A DNA stretch of 64,000 nt, taken from Agrobacterium tumefaciens (GTDB lineage: Bacteria > Pseudomonadota > Alphaproteobacteria > Rhizobiales > Rhizobiaceae). Position 1 is the stretch's first letter. Every line of letters starts with the position of its first letter. The stretch lies in NCBI RefSeq assembly GCF_009649785.1, contig NZ_WJOK01000002.1, positions 329,294-393,293 on the forward strand, read 5' to 3'. The translations under genes were made by a program, and so were the position numbers. The notes under the pieces are model-generated. The model was not told where the DNA came from. It was given only the letters and a program-made list of their open reading frames with translations, and did no database searches. Shown one piece after another: positions 43,077 to 53,039 of the stretch.

Positions 43077-44924
43077 ATGCACAACCGGCTCTTTAAGTCC
43101 GTTGCGGGTAAGGTCGTCGTGCTGACGATCGGCCTGATTGCGCTCAGCGTCGCGGCAGTTGGTTTTTCGACATACATTCGCCTGAAGGACAATATCATCA
43201 CCACTGCGCTGCGTGACACGCACAGCGCGATGCGCGGCATGGCGATCCTTTACGAGATGAAGGTCGGCGGCGTGGCCCTCGAAATGGTGGATGGAGAGCT
43301 CAAGAGTATCGGCCGCGCCAGCATCGGGACACTGCGCGACAATGATCTCGTCGACCGCACGGCTGCCGGTAATGGCGGCATCGCGACGGTTTTTGAAGCC
43401 AAGGCCGGCGATTATATTCGCATGACCACCAATCTGAAGAACGAAAAGGGCGAGAGAGCAGCGGGCACGAAGCTCGCCACCGACCATCCCGCTTTCGAAA
43501 AGGTTTCCAAGGGTGAGGGTTATTTCGGCGCCGCCACGCTTTTCGGCACCAATTACATGACCGGATACATGCCGGTTCTCAACAAGTCCGGAGCGACCGT
43601 CGGTATTCTTTTCGTGGGCGTTCCCATGGCCGTCTACGAAGCCCAGATTTTCGGCCTGCGCGACCTGATGCTGATCTGTGGCGCGCTCGCCATGGTCGGC
43701 GTGGGATTGCTCGCCTATTTCGTCATCCGGCGCACCCTGCAGCCTCTAGGCAAGCTTACCGATGCGGTTAAGTCCCTTTCGGACGGCAATCTCGATACGC
43801 CGATCCCCTATGCCACCAATACCAATGAATTCGGCAACATCGCCCGCGCTCTCGTGATATTTCGCGAGAATGCGCTTGAGAAACTCGCGATCGAGGGCAA
43901 AAGCGCCGAGGAACGGTCCGTGGCGGAATCGGAGCGTCACCGCAACGATGCCGAGAAGCAGGAGCTGGACGGCCAGATCGAATTCGCAGTCAGCGAGATC
44001 GCGTCCGGCCTCGGCAGGCTTTCGCGCGGTGATCTGAGCCGCACGATCGAGACACCCTTTAACGGCCGTCTGGATCGTCTGCGCACGGACTTCAACGAAT
44101 CCCTTCTCAACCTGCGCGATGCGCTGGGGCAAATCCGCGAGCGCACCCTGGTCATCCAGCATAGCGGTTTTGAAATCGAGCAATCGTCGGTCGATCTGTC
44201 GAAGCGCACGGAGAATCAGGCGGCCTCGCTGGAAGAGACGGCAGCCGCTGTCGAGGAAATCACCGCAACGGTCAGATCGTCGGCCGAGCGGGCGCGCGAA
44301 GCCAACGAGGCCGTCCGCATCACCAAACAGAGCGCCGACAGTTCCGGTTCGGTCGTCAGCAATGCCGTGGACGCCATGGGCCGTATCGAAGACGCCTCGC
44401 GCAAGATCGAGCAGATCATCGAGGTCATCGATGACATCGCGTTCCAGACCAACCTTCTCGCCCTCAATGCCGGCATCGAGGCTGCGCGTGCGGGCGAGGC
44501 GGGCAAAGGTTTTGCGGTCGTGGCGCAGGAAGTGCGTGAACTTGCACAACGCTCCGCGGACGCGGCCCGTGAAATCAAGCAGCTCATCAACCAGTCAACG
44601 CATGAGGTGAGCTCTGGATCGAAGCTGGTGCAGGAAGCGGGCACGGTCCTTTCAGCCATCAGCCATCAGATTGTCGCCGTCAGCCAGCATGTCGAAACCA
44701 TCGCGACGGCGACGCAGGATCAGTCCTCCGCGCTCCACAATGTCAACGGGTCCGTCAACCAGATGGATCAGATGACCCAGCAGAACGCGGCGCTTGCCCA
44801 ACAGTCGAGCGCAGCCAGCCGGGTGCTGTCGGGCGAAGTGGAAGCGTTGCTCGATCTGGTTCAGCGTTTTCAGATGGAGCAGGGCTCGGCGACCGGCCAG
44901 GATCGACTGAGCCGCGCAGCCTGA
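43077..44924 (+). CDS. Membrane chemoreceptor (MCP) with Cache-type sensor
   Basis: 615 residues. TM1 ([22 protein letters not shown], about 10-32), a periplasmic single-Cache-like domain ([37 protein letters not shown]), TM2 ([21 protein letters not shown], about 199-219), HAMP ([21 protein letters not shown]), and a signalling hairpin with [20 protein letters not shown] and [21 protein letters not shown]. No C-terminal CheR/CheB-binding pentapeptide. ATG 43077 is preceded by GGGGAA. The ligand is unknown; the sensor style fits small carboxylates or amino acids. It closes the motility block before a strong terminator. Confidence 0.93.
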   Translation: MHNRLFKSVAGKVVVLTIGLIALSVAAVGFSTYIRLKDNIITTALRDTHSAMRGMAILYEMKVGGVALEMVDGELKSIGRASIGTLRDNDLVDRTAAGNGGIATVFEAKAGDYIRMTTNLKNEKGERAAGTKLATDHPAFEKVSKGEGYFGAATLFGTNYMTGYMPVLNKSGATVGILFVGVPMAVYEAQIFGLRDLMLICGALAMVGVGLLAYFVIRRTLQPLGKLTDAVKSLSDGNLDTPIPYATNTNEFGNIARALVIFRENALEKLAIEGKSAEERSVAESERHRNDAEKQELDGQIEFAVSEIASGLGRLSRGDLSRTIETPFNGRLDRLRTDFNESLLNLRDALGQIRERTLVIQHSGFEIEQSSVDLSKRTENQAASLEETAAAVEEITATVRSSAERAREANEAVRITKQSADSSGSVVSNAVDAMGRIEDASRKIEQIIEVIDDIAFQTNLLALNAGIEAARAGEAGKGFAVVAQEVRELAQRSADAAREIKQLINQSTHEVSSGSKLVQEAGTVLSAISHQIVAVSQHVETIATATQDQSSALHNVNGSVNQMDQMTQQNAALAQQSSAASRVLSGEVEALLDLVQRFQMEQGSATGQDRLSRAA

Positions 44925-44944
44925 CAATAGAATTTTTGAAAGTC

Positions 44945-44982
44945 AAAGAGCTCCCGGATCGCAAGGTCCGGGAGCTTTTTTA
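44945..44982 (+). terminator. Rho-independent terminator after the MCP gene
   Basis: AGCTCCCGGA (44949-44958) pairs with TCCGGGAGCT (44967-44976), with a T-run behind it on the plus strand. Its downstream flank touches the stop codon of the converging hybrid kinase gene. Confidence 0.92.
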
Positions 44983-47900
44983 TTCTGCCGCCGCGCGGGC
45001 CGTGCTGGATATCTGGTTGATATAGGCCCGCAGCGCGGCCGGTTTGACCGGCTTATGCTGGACGGAAATCCCATATTTTTCCGCATCGCTGCGCACTTCC
45101 GGGCTGCGGTCCGCCGTCACAAGCAGGGCAGGGATCGTTTTGCCGTAGAATGTCCTGATCAGGCGGATGGCGCTGATACCGTCGCCGTCGTCGAGATGAT
45201 AATCGGCAATGATGACATCCGGTGCCGCTGACATTGTCAGGAACGGTTCTTCGAGTGTGGCCACCGAACCTGCGGGTAAGACCTCACAGCCCCATCCCGT
45301 CAGCAATAACGTCATGCCCTCGAGGATTTTCGGCTCGTTATCGATGCAGAGTACCCTGACGCCGGCAAGCCGGTCGCTCGCCACCGGATTGGCGATCCCG
45401 CCAGCGGCCTTGGCTGGCGTCAGGCGGTCTGCCTCGCGCGGCAGGTGGATACGGAATGTCGTACCTTTTCCGGGTGTGGAAATCAGCTGTACCGGATGGT
45501 GCAGCATGCGCGACAGCCGGTCGACAATGGAAAGGCCAAGTCCGAGGCCGGAGGCCGTTTTTGCACCCTCATCCAGCCGGGCGAATTCCTTGAAAACCGT
45601 GCGGAATTTGGATGCGGGAATGCCGATTCCGGAATCCGTCACCTGAATGACGACATCGCCTCCCCGGCGGCGCGCGCCAACGATGACCTTGCCACTCAGC
45701 GTGTATTTGATGGCATTGGAGACGAGGTTTTGTATCAGTCGCCGCAACAGGTTGGGGTCGGAGCGGACGGTGAGCGAGGTGGGCATGACCACGAGATCGA
45801 GGTTCTTTTCCTGCGCCATCGGCGCGAAATCGGTTTCGATGCGTTTCAGCAGCTCGTTCAGCGGCACCGATGTCATGCGCGCTTTCATCGAACCGGTGTC
45901 GAGGCGGGAAATATCGAGCACCGCGCCGAGAATGGTCTCTACCGACTCGAGCGCCGAATCGATGTTCTGGACGAGATCGCTTTCCCCCGAGGCGCCAAGC
46001 CGCTCGACCAGCGAGGAGGAATAAAGCCGCGCGGCATTCAGCGGCTGGAGGATATCGTGGCCGGCGGCAGCAAAAAACCGTGTCTTGCCGATGTTCGCCT
46101 CGTCGGCGGATGCCCTTGCCTCCGCAAGTTCGCGGTTGACGCGGGTAAGCTCGACGGTTCGTTCCGCCACCCGCTGTTCCAGCGTTTCATTGGCCTGTTT
46201 CAGTGCCTGATCGCTCGCCACTCTCTGCGTGATATCGGTGAAGGTGGCGACGATACCCTTGTCCGGCATGGTGTTGGAGCGCACTTCAATGATGCGCTCG
46301 CCGCCGCCAAGCACCAGCGAGAAAGGCAGGTCCATGGTCAGGAAACTGGTGATCAGCTGTTCCGTGTCGCCCGGCGGCATGTCGCCGCGCTCCTGCAGCA
46401 TGGAAACGATGTCCGTCAGCGGCAACCCCACCTGCCCGAATTGCTCAGGTAGATCGAGAAGGGTGCGGAAGCGCCGGTTCCAGATCGTCAGCTGCTGCGA
46501 GCTGTCGAAAACGGCGATGCCCTGGTCCATCTGCGCCAGCGCCGTTTGCAGCATGTCCTGATTATATTGCAGCGCCTCGCTTGCCTGATCCAGCAGCCAG
46601 GCCGTGTCGGCGCTGGTGTCCTCCGCCTTCTGGAGAATGATCGAAAGCACGAGGCGGGCTGAGGAGGAGCCGATGGCGCTGCCCAGCAATTGTTCGGAGA
46701 AATGGATCAGCGCCATGTCGGCGGGCTGGTCGTCATTGAGCTTCCTGCCCGCCGTCTTTTCATAGGTCGCCAATGAGCGCAGCATGCGCTCTTCACCGAG
46801 ATAACGGGCAATCGCGCTTTTGAGATCGCCGACGCTGACGCGGGTTTTCCAGCCGCGCGTGGCGAATTGTGATTTCGAATGGCGCTTCACGAAGATGCCG
46901 GACTGGATGCGCTCCACGGGTCGTGGGTTGCGTGAAAGCGAGCCAAGCACGAAAGCCATGCTGTTGACGAGCAGGCTGAGGATGACCGCGTTCACAAAAG
47001 GGTCGGCCTCGGGACCGTTGAAGACCGTACTGCCGGAAAACAGGAAGCCGAGAACGGTGGCCGCGACCTCTGAGTTATCAGGCCCGCCGAAGCTTGGCAG
47101 AAACAGCAGGTAGGCCCAGACGAAAAAGCCTGAACTCAAACCGGCAATCGCACCGCGCGCATTGGCGCGCCGCCAGAACAACCCGCCGAAAAGGGCAGGT
47201 GCCATCTGGGCGATGGCGGCAAATGCCAGGAGGCCGATGGAGGCAAGCCCGGTGGCGCTATCGGCCGCACGGTAATAGCCGTAGCCCAGAAGCATCACCG
47301 CAAAGATCGCTGTTCTGCGGATGTTGAGAAGCGTTTTGGCGAAGTTGTCCCGGTGCGGCGAACGGTTCAACAGCTTCTGCCGCAAAAAGATCGGCATGAC
47401 GATGTCGTTGGAAATCATGATCGACAGCGCGACCGAGGCAACGATCACCATGGCGGTCGCCGCTGAAAATCCGCCGATGAAGGTAATCAGCGAAACGACC
47501 GGCATTTGATGCGCAAGCGGCAATTGCAGGACGTAAAGATCGGCGTTGCCATTGGCGCCGAGCGTCAAAATTCCGGCAAGCGCTATCGGCAGCACGAAGA
47601 TGTTGATCGCAATCAGATAAAGCGGCAGCAGGAACCCCGCCATGCGCAGCTCTTCCGGCGTGCGATTTTCAACCACGGTGACATGGAACTGGCGCGGCAA
47701 CAGGATGATCGCGAAACCGGAAAGCAGGGTCATCACGATCCAGCGGCTGATGGGCGTGTGATAGGATATGGCCCGCATGGCCCGTTCATTGCCCGACGCA
47801 AGTTCCCACAAATGCGAGGGGCCGTCGAAGAGGACGAACAGAACGTAAAAGCCGACGGTGCACATGGCGACGAGCTTGACGAGCGATTCCATTGAAATCG

Positions 47901-48489
47901 CCAGAATAAGCCCGTCCTGGTGTTCGGTGGCGTCGGTATGCCGGGTGCCGAACATGACGGCGAAGCCCGCCATGACGATGGTGACGAGCAGCGGCAGATC
48001 GAGGAAATAGAGGTTGCCGCTGCCAATGCCGTAATCGCCGGGATCGACCATCGTCGCCACCGAACTGGAGACGGCCTTCAATTGCAGCGCGATATAGGGA
48101 ATGGCGCCGACAAGCGCGATGATGGCGACAATCATCGCCACGGTGGAGTTCTTGCCGTAGCGGGCAGCAATGAAATCGGCAACCGACGTCAGCTTTTCGG
48201 TTTTGGCAAGCTCCACGATGCGGCGAATGATCGGCATGCCGATGGTGAAGGCAAGGATCGGCCCGGTATAGATGCCAAGGAATTCCAGCCCCTTGTCCGC
48301 CGCAAGCCCGACGCCGCCGAAATAGGTCCAGGAGGTGCAATAGATCGCCAGACTAAGCGCATAGACGAACGGCCGCCCCTTTTTGGGAGCGTTTCTTTTC
48401 CGGCTGTTCCTGTCCCCATAACTTGCAACCGCAAACAGCAGCAGGACATAAGCGAAGGCCGAACCGAATATGATCCACCCAGGAAGCAC
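44980..48489 (-). CDS. Symporter-fused hybrid sensor histidine kinase (CrbS/MxtR-like)
   Basis: 1169-residue membrane sensor. Residues 1-500 are a sodium:solute symporter domain with about 13 helices (YALSLAIYCTSWTYFGGVGLAA, TSVADFIAARYGKNSTVAMIVA, GFSAATAMVIVASVALSIMISND). A linker and PAS domain (MLQTALAQMDQGIAVFDSSQQLTIWN) are followed by HisKA with phospho-His near 809 (FFAAAGHDILQPLNAARLYSSSL), an HATPase (NLVSNAIKYTLSGKV, DSGIGIPASKF, GLGLGLSIVDRL) and a C-terminal receiver with Asp near 1094 (VIIADYHLDDGDGI). Such CrbS/MxtR kinases sense or transport small carbon compounds and control acetate use through a LuxR-type regulator. GTG start has GGAGG just upstream. No cognate gene is adjacent. 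Confidence 0.93.
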   Translation of the reverse strand: MLPGWIIFGSAFAYVLLLFAVASYGDRNSRKRNAPKKGRPFVYALSLAIYCTSWTYFGGVGLAADKGLEFLGIYTGPILAFTIGMPIIRRIVELAKTEKLTSVADFIAARYGKNSTVAMIVAIIALVGAIPYIALQLKAVSSSVATMVDPGDYGIGSGNLYFLDLPLLVTIVMAGFAVMFGTRHTDATEHQDGLILAISMESLVKLVAMCTVGFYVLFVLFDGPSHLWELASGNERAMRAISYHTPISRWIVMTLLSGFAIILLPRQFHVTVVENRTPEELRMAGFLLPLYLIAINIFVLPIALAGILTLGANGNADLYVLQLPLAHQMPVVSLITFIGGFSAATAMVIVASVALSIMISNDIVMPIFLRQKLLNRSPHRDNFAKTLLNIRRTAIFAVMLLGYGYYRAADSATGLASIGLLAFAAIAQMAPALFGGLFWRRANARGAIAGLSSGFFVWAYLLFLPSFGGPDNSEVAATVLGFLFSGSTVFNGPEADPFVNAVILSLLVNSMAFVLGSLSRNPRPVERIQSGIFVKRHSKSQFATRGWKTRVSVGDLKSAIARYLGEERMLRSLATYEKTAGRKLNDDQPADMALIHFSEQLLGSAIGSSSARLVLSIILQKAEDTSADTAWLLDQASEALQYNQDMLQTALAQMDQGIAVFDSSQQLTIWNRRFRTLLDLPEQFGQVGLPLTDIVSMLQERGDMPPGDTEQLITSFLTMDLPFSLVLGGGERIIEVRSNTMPDKGIVATFTDITQRVASDQALKQANETLEQRVAERTVELTRVNRELAEARASADEANIGKTRFFAAAGHDILQPLNAARLYSSSLVERLGASGESDLVQNIDSALESVETILGAVLDISRLDTGSMKARMTSVPLNELLKRIETDFAPMAQEKNLDLVVMPTSLTVRSDPNLLRRLIQNLVSNAIKYTLSGKVIVGARRRGGDVVIQVTDSGIGIPASKFRTVFKEFARLDEGAKTASGLGLGLSIVDRLSRMLHHPVQLISTPGKGTTFRIHLPREADRLTPAKAAGGIANPVASDRLAGVRVLCIDNEPKILEGMTLLLTGWGCEVLPAGSVATLEEPFLTMSAAPDVIIADYHLDDGDGISAIRLIRTFYGKTIPALLVTADRSPEVRSDAEKYGISVQHKPVKPAALRAYINQISSTARAAAE

Positions 48490-48705
48490 GCATCCTCCCC
48501 ATGCAACAATCCCTGAAAACGAGCATAGGCGAATTCCGGGCCGTTGAGAATGAGCGCGGTCTGATCATAAAGTTCAAGACTACCGTGCAAAAAGCCTAAT
48601 AAATGCAATCTTGACGAATTCCAAATGGGACAGGGAATCTATATGGTTGAACCCGTAGGGACAGTCACATAGCTTCAGCTCGCGAAGCAGGAGAGGGACC
48701 ATCTG
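48490..48705. other. Divergent gap between the hybrid kinase and mscL
   Basis: 216 bases between divergent genes. AT-rich stretches around 48590-48650 may hold the two promoters. AGGAGAGG lies 10 bases before the mscL start. No further element recognised. Confidence 0.35.
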
Positions 48706-49134
48706 ATGCTTAACGAATTTAAAACCTTCATTGCCCGTGGCAATGTCATGGATCTGGCCGTGGGTGTTATTATCGGGGCGGCGTTCAGCAAGATCGTCGA
48801 TTCCGTCGTCAACGACCTTATCATGCCGATCGTCGGTGCGATTTTCGGCGGGTTCGATTTTTCGAACTACTTCCTGCCACTCAGTTCCAGCGTCACCGCC
48901 AGCTCGCTTGCCGCCGCGCGCGATCAGGGCGCTGTCTTCGCTTATGGTAACTTTCTCACGGTCCTCATCAACTTCCTCATTCTCGCCTGGATCATTTTCC
49001 TGATGGTAAAAGGGGTCAACAAGCTTCGCGCTTCTGTCGACCGGAAAAAGATCGAGGAAAAGTCGGAACCGGCTCCGCCGCCGGAAGACGTCAAGCTTCT
49101 CACCGAAATCCGCGATCTGCTGAAGACGCGTTGA
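48706..49134 (+). CDS. mscL: Large-conductance mechanosensitive channel MscL
   Basis: 142-residue inner-membrane channel that opens as an osmotic safety valve. It has the N-terminal amphipathic helix ([20 protein letters not shown]), TM1 with the glycine/alanine-rich pore [20 protein letters not shown], a periplasmic loop ([19 protein letters not shown]), TM2 ([22 protein letters not shown]) and a charged C-terminal helix. Length and motifs are standard. Alone on the plus strand. Confidence 0.97.
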   Translation: MLNEFKTFIARGNVMDLAVGVIIGAAFSKIVDSVVNDLIMPIVGAIFGGFDFSNYFLPLSSSVTASSLAAARDQGAVFAYGNFLTVLINFLILAWIIFLMVKGVNKLRASVDRKKIEEKSEPAPPPEDVKLLTEIRDLLKTR

Positions 49135-49286
49135 AGCTTAGATTGTCCCGGCGCGATATTGCTGACCATGGGTCAGCTCCCTCTCGCCGGGCATCCATCC
49201 ATAAAGAAAATCCATGACTGTTGCACGGAATATCATGCATATCGCCCGTTCGATGCGATAAGAAGACACCAAACGGAGTGTCTTTA

Positions 49287-50453
49287 ATGTCCATTTTGAA
49301 CAGTCTGAGTGCGCGCTCTCTGGCGGCTCCCGAGAGCGGCATTGTCGAGGTCGTGAATTATGCCCGGGGACGGGACAATCTTCTGCCGCTTTGGGTCGGC
49401 GAAGGCGATCTGCCAAGCCCGGATTTCATCAACAGGGCGGCCATCGACGGGCTCAACAATGGCGAGACCTTCTATACCTGGCAACGCGGCATTCCCGAAT
49501 TGCGCCAGGCGCTCAGCAGCTACTACGAGCGTCACTTTTCAGCCTCTCTATCCGCAGATCATTTTTACGTAACAGGTTCCGGCATGCAGGCGATTGCGCT
49601 TGCGGTGCAGGCGCTGACCTCGCCGGGCGACGAGATGATCTATCTCACGCCCACCTGGCCCAATATTGTTGCCGCCATCGGCGTGGCGGGCGCAAAGGCG
49701 GTCGCAGCCGGCATCGATTTCCACGATGGTCGCTGGGATCTCGATATCGGCAAGCTGGAAAGTGCGATCACCGGTAAGACGAAGGCGCTCTTTATCAACA
49801 CGCCGTCCAACCCGACCGGCTGGACCGCAACGCGAGACAATCTTCGCGATGTTCTGGCACTCGCCCGCAAACATGACCTCTGGATCGTGGCGGATGAGAT
49901 TTACGCACTTTATCACTATACTGGCACCCGTGCGCCGTCGTTCCTCGACGTGATGGAACCGGATGACAAAATCGTCTTCGCCAATTCTTTTTCGAAGAAC
50001 TGGTCCATGACGGGCTGGCGTGTTGGCTGGCTTGTGGCGCCGCCGGTCATCGGCCAAGTGATCGAGAACCTTATTCAATATTCCACCTCCGGCGTGGCGC
50101 AGTTCATGCAGCGCGGCGCAGTCGCGGCTCTCGACCATGGCGACGGTTTCGTCCGCGAGAACTACGAACGCGCTCTGACATCCCGCGACATTCTCTGCGA
50201 TGCGCTGATCGCGACGAACCGCGTGGAAACATTGAAGCCGGATGGCGCTCTTTATGCCTTCCTCAAGGTGGACGGCGTGACCGACAGCCGCGCCACGGCT
50301 CTGGATATCGTTGACAAGACCGGCGTCGGCCTCGCGCCGGGCACCGCCTTCGGCCAAGGCGGAGAGCTGTTTCTCCGCGCCTGCTTCCTGCGCAACCCAA
50401 AGCAGATCGAAGACGCAGCCGATCGGCTTGCGTCCTATATTCTCGGCAGATAA
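49287..50453 (+). CDS. PLP-dependent class I/II aminotransferase
   Basis: 388 residues, fold type I. Seen: WVGEGDLPSPDFINRAAIDGL, TFYTWQRGIPELRQALSSYY, the PLP-phosphate segment VTGSGMQAIALAVQALTSPGDE, the Asn and Asp of INTPSNPTGW and IVADEIYALYHY, the Schiff-base lysine in FANSFSKNWSMTGWRVGW, and the C-terminal Arg in LFLRACFLRN. Similar to aspartate/aromatic aminotransferases; the substrate cannot be read from sequence. ATG 49287 is preceded by CGGAG and gives the usual N-terminus; the longer frame from 49221 is not needed. Confidence 0.92.
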   Translation: MSILNSLSARSLAAPESGIVEVVNYARGRDNLLPLWVGEGDLPSPDFINRAAIDGLNNGETFYTWQRGIPELRQALSSYYERHFSASLSADHFYVTGSGMQAIALAVQALTSPGDEMIYLTPTWPNIVAAIGVAGAKAVAAGIDFHDGRWDLDIGKLESAITGKTKALFINTPSNPTGWTATRDNLRDVLALARKHDLWIVADEIYALYHYTGTRAPSFLDVMEPDDKIVFANSFSKNWSMTGWRVGWLVAPPVIGQVIENLIQYSTSGVAQFMQRGAVAALDHGDGFVRENYERALTSRDILCDALIATNRVETLKPDGALYAFLKVDGVTDSRATALDIVDKTGVGLAPGTAFGQGGELFLRACFLRNPKQIEDAADRLASYILGR

Positions 50454-50779
50454 CCGCAATCCTGCGATAGCCCGCCCTGCCGCGCCGAATTTGGCCGCGG
50501 CAGGCAGATTTTCTACCAAAAGAATCATGGCGAGCCGCTAAAACTACAACCTCACGGCGTACCAATCGACGTGCGGGCTTTTCTGTGCTATGCGCCTTGT
50601 GTTCCATTTATGAGAACATTTTCATCTAATAAATAAAACACACTTCATTGCGCTAACCAATCGTAAGCCACCTTTTCATAGGGGCGAGGGATAGGTGGGG
50701 TATTTGCTGTGCAAGTAATCAATGATGAAGAATTATTGGCTTTGATGGACGCAACAAAAGCAAACAGGGAAGTAATGTC
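50454..50779. other. Intergenic region upstream of exoB
   Basis: 326 bases. It starts with a hairpin that may terminate the aminotransferase transcript (described separately). It becomes AT-rich between 50600 and 50760, where the exoB promoter must lie. A GTG-started frame at 50709 runs into exoB in another frame and is not called. Confidence 0.4.
50476..50512 (+). terminator. Probable terminator after the aminotransferase gene
   Basis: CCTGCCGCG (50476-50484) pairs with CGCGGCAGG (50496-50504), followed by CAGATTTTC, which is a short T-run. It lies 23 bases after the stop codon. Confidence 0.6.
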
Positions 50780-51811
50780 ATGGCTGTTCTGGTCACCGGT
50801 GGGGCCGGTTATATAGGAAGCCACATGGTGTGGGCTTTGCTCGACGCCGGTGAAGACGTCGTTGTTGTCGACCGTCTTTCGACGGGATCACGTTGGGCGG
50901 TCGCGCCAGCGGCGCGTTTCTATCTCGGCGACGTCGCCGATCGCGACTTGCTCGACCAGATTTTCGAACACAACCAGATCGAGACCATTTTCCACTTCGC
51001 TGGCTCCGTCAGCGTCCCTGAATCGATCAGCCAGCCGCTGGAATATTACGAAAACAATACCGGCACGACCCGCGCCCTTGTTGCGGCGGCAGTCGGTCAT
51101 GGTATCCGCAATTTCATCTTCTCTTCAACTGCCGCGGTCTATGGGAACCAACCCTTTGATGGCCCGGTACCGGAAACGGCAGTTCTCAGCCCGGAAAATC
51201 CCTACGGCCTGTCGAAACTCGCCTCAGAAATCATGTTGCGCGATGTCGTGCAGGCACATGATTTCAACTATGTGGCGCTGCGTTATTTCAATGTTGCCGG
51301 CGCCGACCCGAAGGGCCGTGCCGGGCCGTCCCCCACGGGTGTGGCGAACCTCATCAAGGTAGCGTGCGAAGCGGCAACCGGCCGGCGCGACAAGGTGGAG
51401 GTTTACGGAACCGATTATCCGACCGCTGACGGCACCGGCGTTCGCGACTATATCCATGTCAGCGATCTGATCGACGCGCATATGCTCGCCATGGCGCATC
51501 TGCGTGCTGGTGGCGGCACACGAACGCTCAATTGCGGTTATGGCGTCGGCTATTCGGTACTGGACGTGCTGCACGCCGTGCAGCGGGAATCTGGAAACGA
51601 TTTCCCGGTTATCCATTGTCCCCGCCGCGCCGGCGACATTGCCGCGATGGTTGCGGATTCGAGCCGCATCCAGTCGGAACTCGGATGGTCGCCGCGTTTC
51701 AATGATCTCACAACTATCGTTCGCACGGCCCTTCAGTGGGAGGCTAAACGTCAAGCCCAGCGAAGCGACAGGATTCTGCCTGGGCGGCATAAACTGGCAG
51801 CGATAGGCTGA
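50780..51811 (+). CDS. exoB: UDP-glucose 4-epimerase
   Basis: 343-residue short-chain dehydrogenase/reductase that interconverts UDP-glucose and UDP-galactose. The NAD-binding GGAGYIGSHMVWAL is at the N-terminus. Catalytic Ser/Tyr/Lys are in FSSTAAVYG and NPYGLSKLASE. Other segments are RYFNVAGADPKGRAGPS, GTDYPTADGTGVRDYIHVSDL and GYGVGYSVLDV. In rhizobia and agrobacteria this enzyme (ExoB) supplies UDP-galactose for succinoglycan and lipopolysaccharide. The gene is separate from the main exo cluster here. GGGAAG lies before the ATG. Confidence 0.94.
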   Translation: MAVLVTGGAGYIGSHMVWALLDAGEDVVVVDRLSTGSRWAVAPAARFYLGDVADRDLLDQIFEHNQIETIFHFAGSVSVPESISQPLEYYENNTGTTRALVAAAVGHGIRNFIFSSTAAVYGNQPFDGPVPETAVLSPENPYGLSKLASEIMLRDVVQAHDFNYVALRYFNVAGADPKGRAGPSPTGVANLIKVACEAATGRRDKVEVYGTDYPTADGTGVRDYIHVSDLIDAHMLAMAHLRAGGGTRTLNCGYGVGYSVLDVLHAVQRESGNDFPVIHCPRRAGDIAAMVADSSRIQSELGWSPRFNDLTTIVRTALQWEAKRQAQRSDRILPGRHKLAAIG

Positions 51812-51838
51812 GCGGCCGTTGGTTTTCGGGATGCGGTT

Positions 51839-52660
51839 CTACCTGACGGAAAAATAGAGGACCGGTCGATCCGAAAGAGTGGCAGCGGGAAGCCATTTCT
51901 CGCTGTCGAAATAGCTGCGCGTGAGCTTCAGTCCCGGCAATTGTTCCGTTGCCAGCAAAATCAGGTTAAGCCGATGTGGCGCAGACGGCTCCGGCTTTAG
52001 GGAGACCGAAATACCGAAATGCTCTGCCTGATAGGGTTGCAGCCTGCGTGCCGGCTCAAGCATGCTGGCAAGGTCGGCCCAGCGCGTCTGCTCGATGATC
52101 ATCGCCAACGCGTCCTCAAGCTTCGTCAGAATAACGGCACCATCAGGTGTCTGCGGCGCAACCACTTTCATCCTGATAGAGCGAACCTCGTCGGACGCCT
52201 CGCCTCTGATGTCGAGAAAAAGCGATGCCCGTTCCGACGCGTTCGCTGTGTCCCCGACCACAAGATCGGCCATGCATTCGAAATTGCGGATCTTCACCGG
52301 GCTTGCGTGCCAGCCTTGCGGGTTGGAAAAGCCCGCCGCGGTAAAGCGGTCGCAGAGGTCCTTGCCGGACAGAACGAAGTCACGGGCAAAGGATGCCCTG
52401 TCGCCGCCTTGCTCGAATTTCAGTAGATGCGGCGGTAGATTGAGCTTTTGGGCGGTAACCTTTTGCCGCTTGACGGGCTTCATCCGCGCTGGCTGCTCGG
52501 CGGAGCGTGTGGCAGGCGCAAGGTTGAGATAGCTCAGCAGGCTTTTGAGATGTTTCTTGTCATTGGCAAGCAGCACCGTTGCCAATATGGCAAGACAAAC
52601 TGCCAGCACCGCAAACAGCAGCGCGCCAGGCCTTACTCTTTTTTGCAGGCTTGCGTCCAT
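51839..52660 (-). CDS. Membrane-anchored protein of unknown function
   Basis: 273 residues. An N-terminal basic stretch and a single hydrophobic helix (ALLFAVLAVCLAILATVLLA, about 13-32) anchor a soluble periplasmic domain (LLKFEQGGDRASFARDFVLS, FSNPQGWHASPVKIRNFECMADL, MKVVAPQTPDGAVILTKLEDAL, KWLPAATLSDRPVLYFSVR). It resembles the DUF6030 proteins found in Rhizobiaceae; no function is known. It converges with exoB with a 27-base gap. The conserved link with exoB makes a polysaccharide role thinkable but unproven. Confidence 0.75.
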   Translation of the reverse strand: MDASLQKRVRPGALLFAVLAVCLAILATVLLANDKKHLKSLLSYLNLAPATRSAEQPARMKPVKRQKVTAQKLNLPPHLLKFEQGGDRASFARDFVLSGKDLCDRFTAAGFSNPQGWHASPVKIRNFECMADLVVGDTANASERASLFLDIRGEASDEVRSIRMKVVAPQTPDGAVILTKLEDALAMIIEQTRWADLASMLEPARRLQPYQAEHFGISVSLKPEPSAPHRLNLILLATEQLPGLKLTRSYFDSEKWLPAATLSDRPVLYFSVR

Positions 52661-52781
52661 CGGGGAACCCTAATGGCTGCCGGGGGAGGGGCGTCAACCG
52701 GTTTTTGATATGGCTTTCGGGCTGTCGGTAACCCGGTGAATGTACTGCGAGCTGAAGGTCATTAAAAATATTCTGTATTCC

Positions 52782-52800
52782 ACCGCCGGATTTTCCGGCG
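52782..52800 (-). terminator. Hairpin after yacG, possible terminator
   Basis: CCGCCGGA and TCCGGCGG pair perfectly around a TTT loop, nine bases beyond the yacG stop. The minus-strand continuation lacks a strong T-run directly after the stem (TTTTT occurs about 20 bases later), so termination is only probable. Confidence 0.45.
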
Positions 52801-52808
52801 GCGCAACG

Positions 52809-53036
52809 TTATTCGGAGGAATTTTTGAACGAGTCCTGCTCGTCCGCGCTGCTTTCGTCGTCGGCGACAGGAATGGCGTAGGAACCGTTCAGCCAGCGGG
52901 CGAGATCGAGCGAGCGGCAGCGATCCGAACAGAACGGATAGTCTTCCCGTGTCGAGGGCCGCCCGCACTCCGGACATGGCTTCGTTTTCCGAAGCGGCGT
53001 GACATTTCCCGAACCTTCAGGAGATGATTTTGTCAT
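52809..53036 (-). CDS. yacG: Zinc-containing DNA gyrase inhibitor YacG
   Basis: 75-residue zinc-finger protein with Cys21, Cys24 (CPEC), Cys36 and Cys40 (CSDRC) in the standard spacing, followed by RSLDLARWLNGSYAIP and an acidic tail. In Escherichia coli YacG binds GyrB and inhibits gyrase. It starts three bases before the stop of the maf gene region (53040) and ends the housekeeping cluster. The preceding hairpin at 52782-52800 may be its terminator. Confidence 0.92.
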   Translation of the reverse strand: MTKSSPEGSGNVTPLRKTKPCPECGRPSTREDYPFCSDRCRSLDLARWLNGSYAIPVADDESSADEQDSFKNSSE

Positions 53037-53039
53037 GGT

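Noticed and set aside
50709..50815. GTG-started short frame (35 codons) running into exoB
   Set aside because: It overlaps the exoB start in another frame and has only a weak GGGG upstream; a regulatory leader peptide is possible but not supported.
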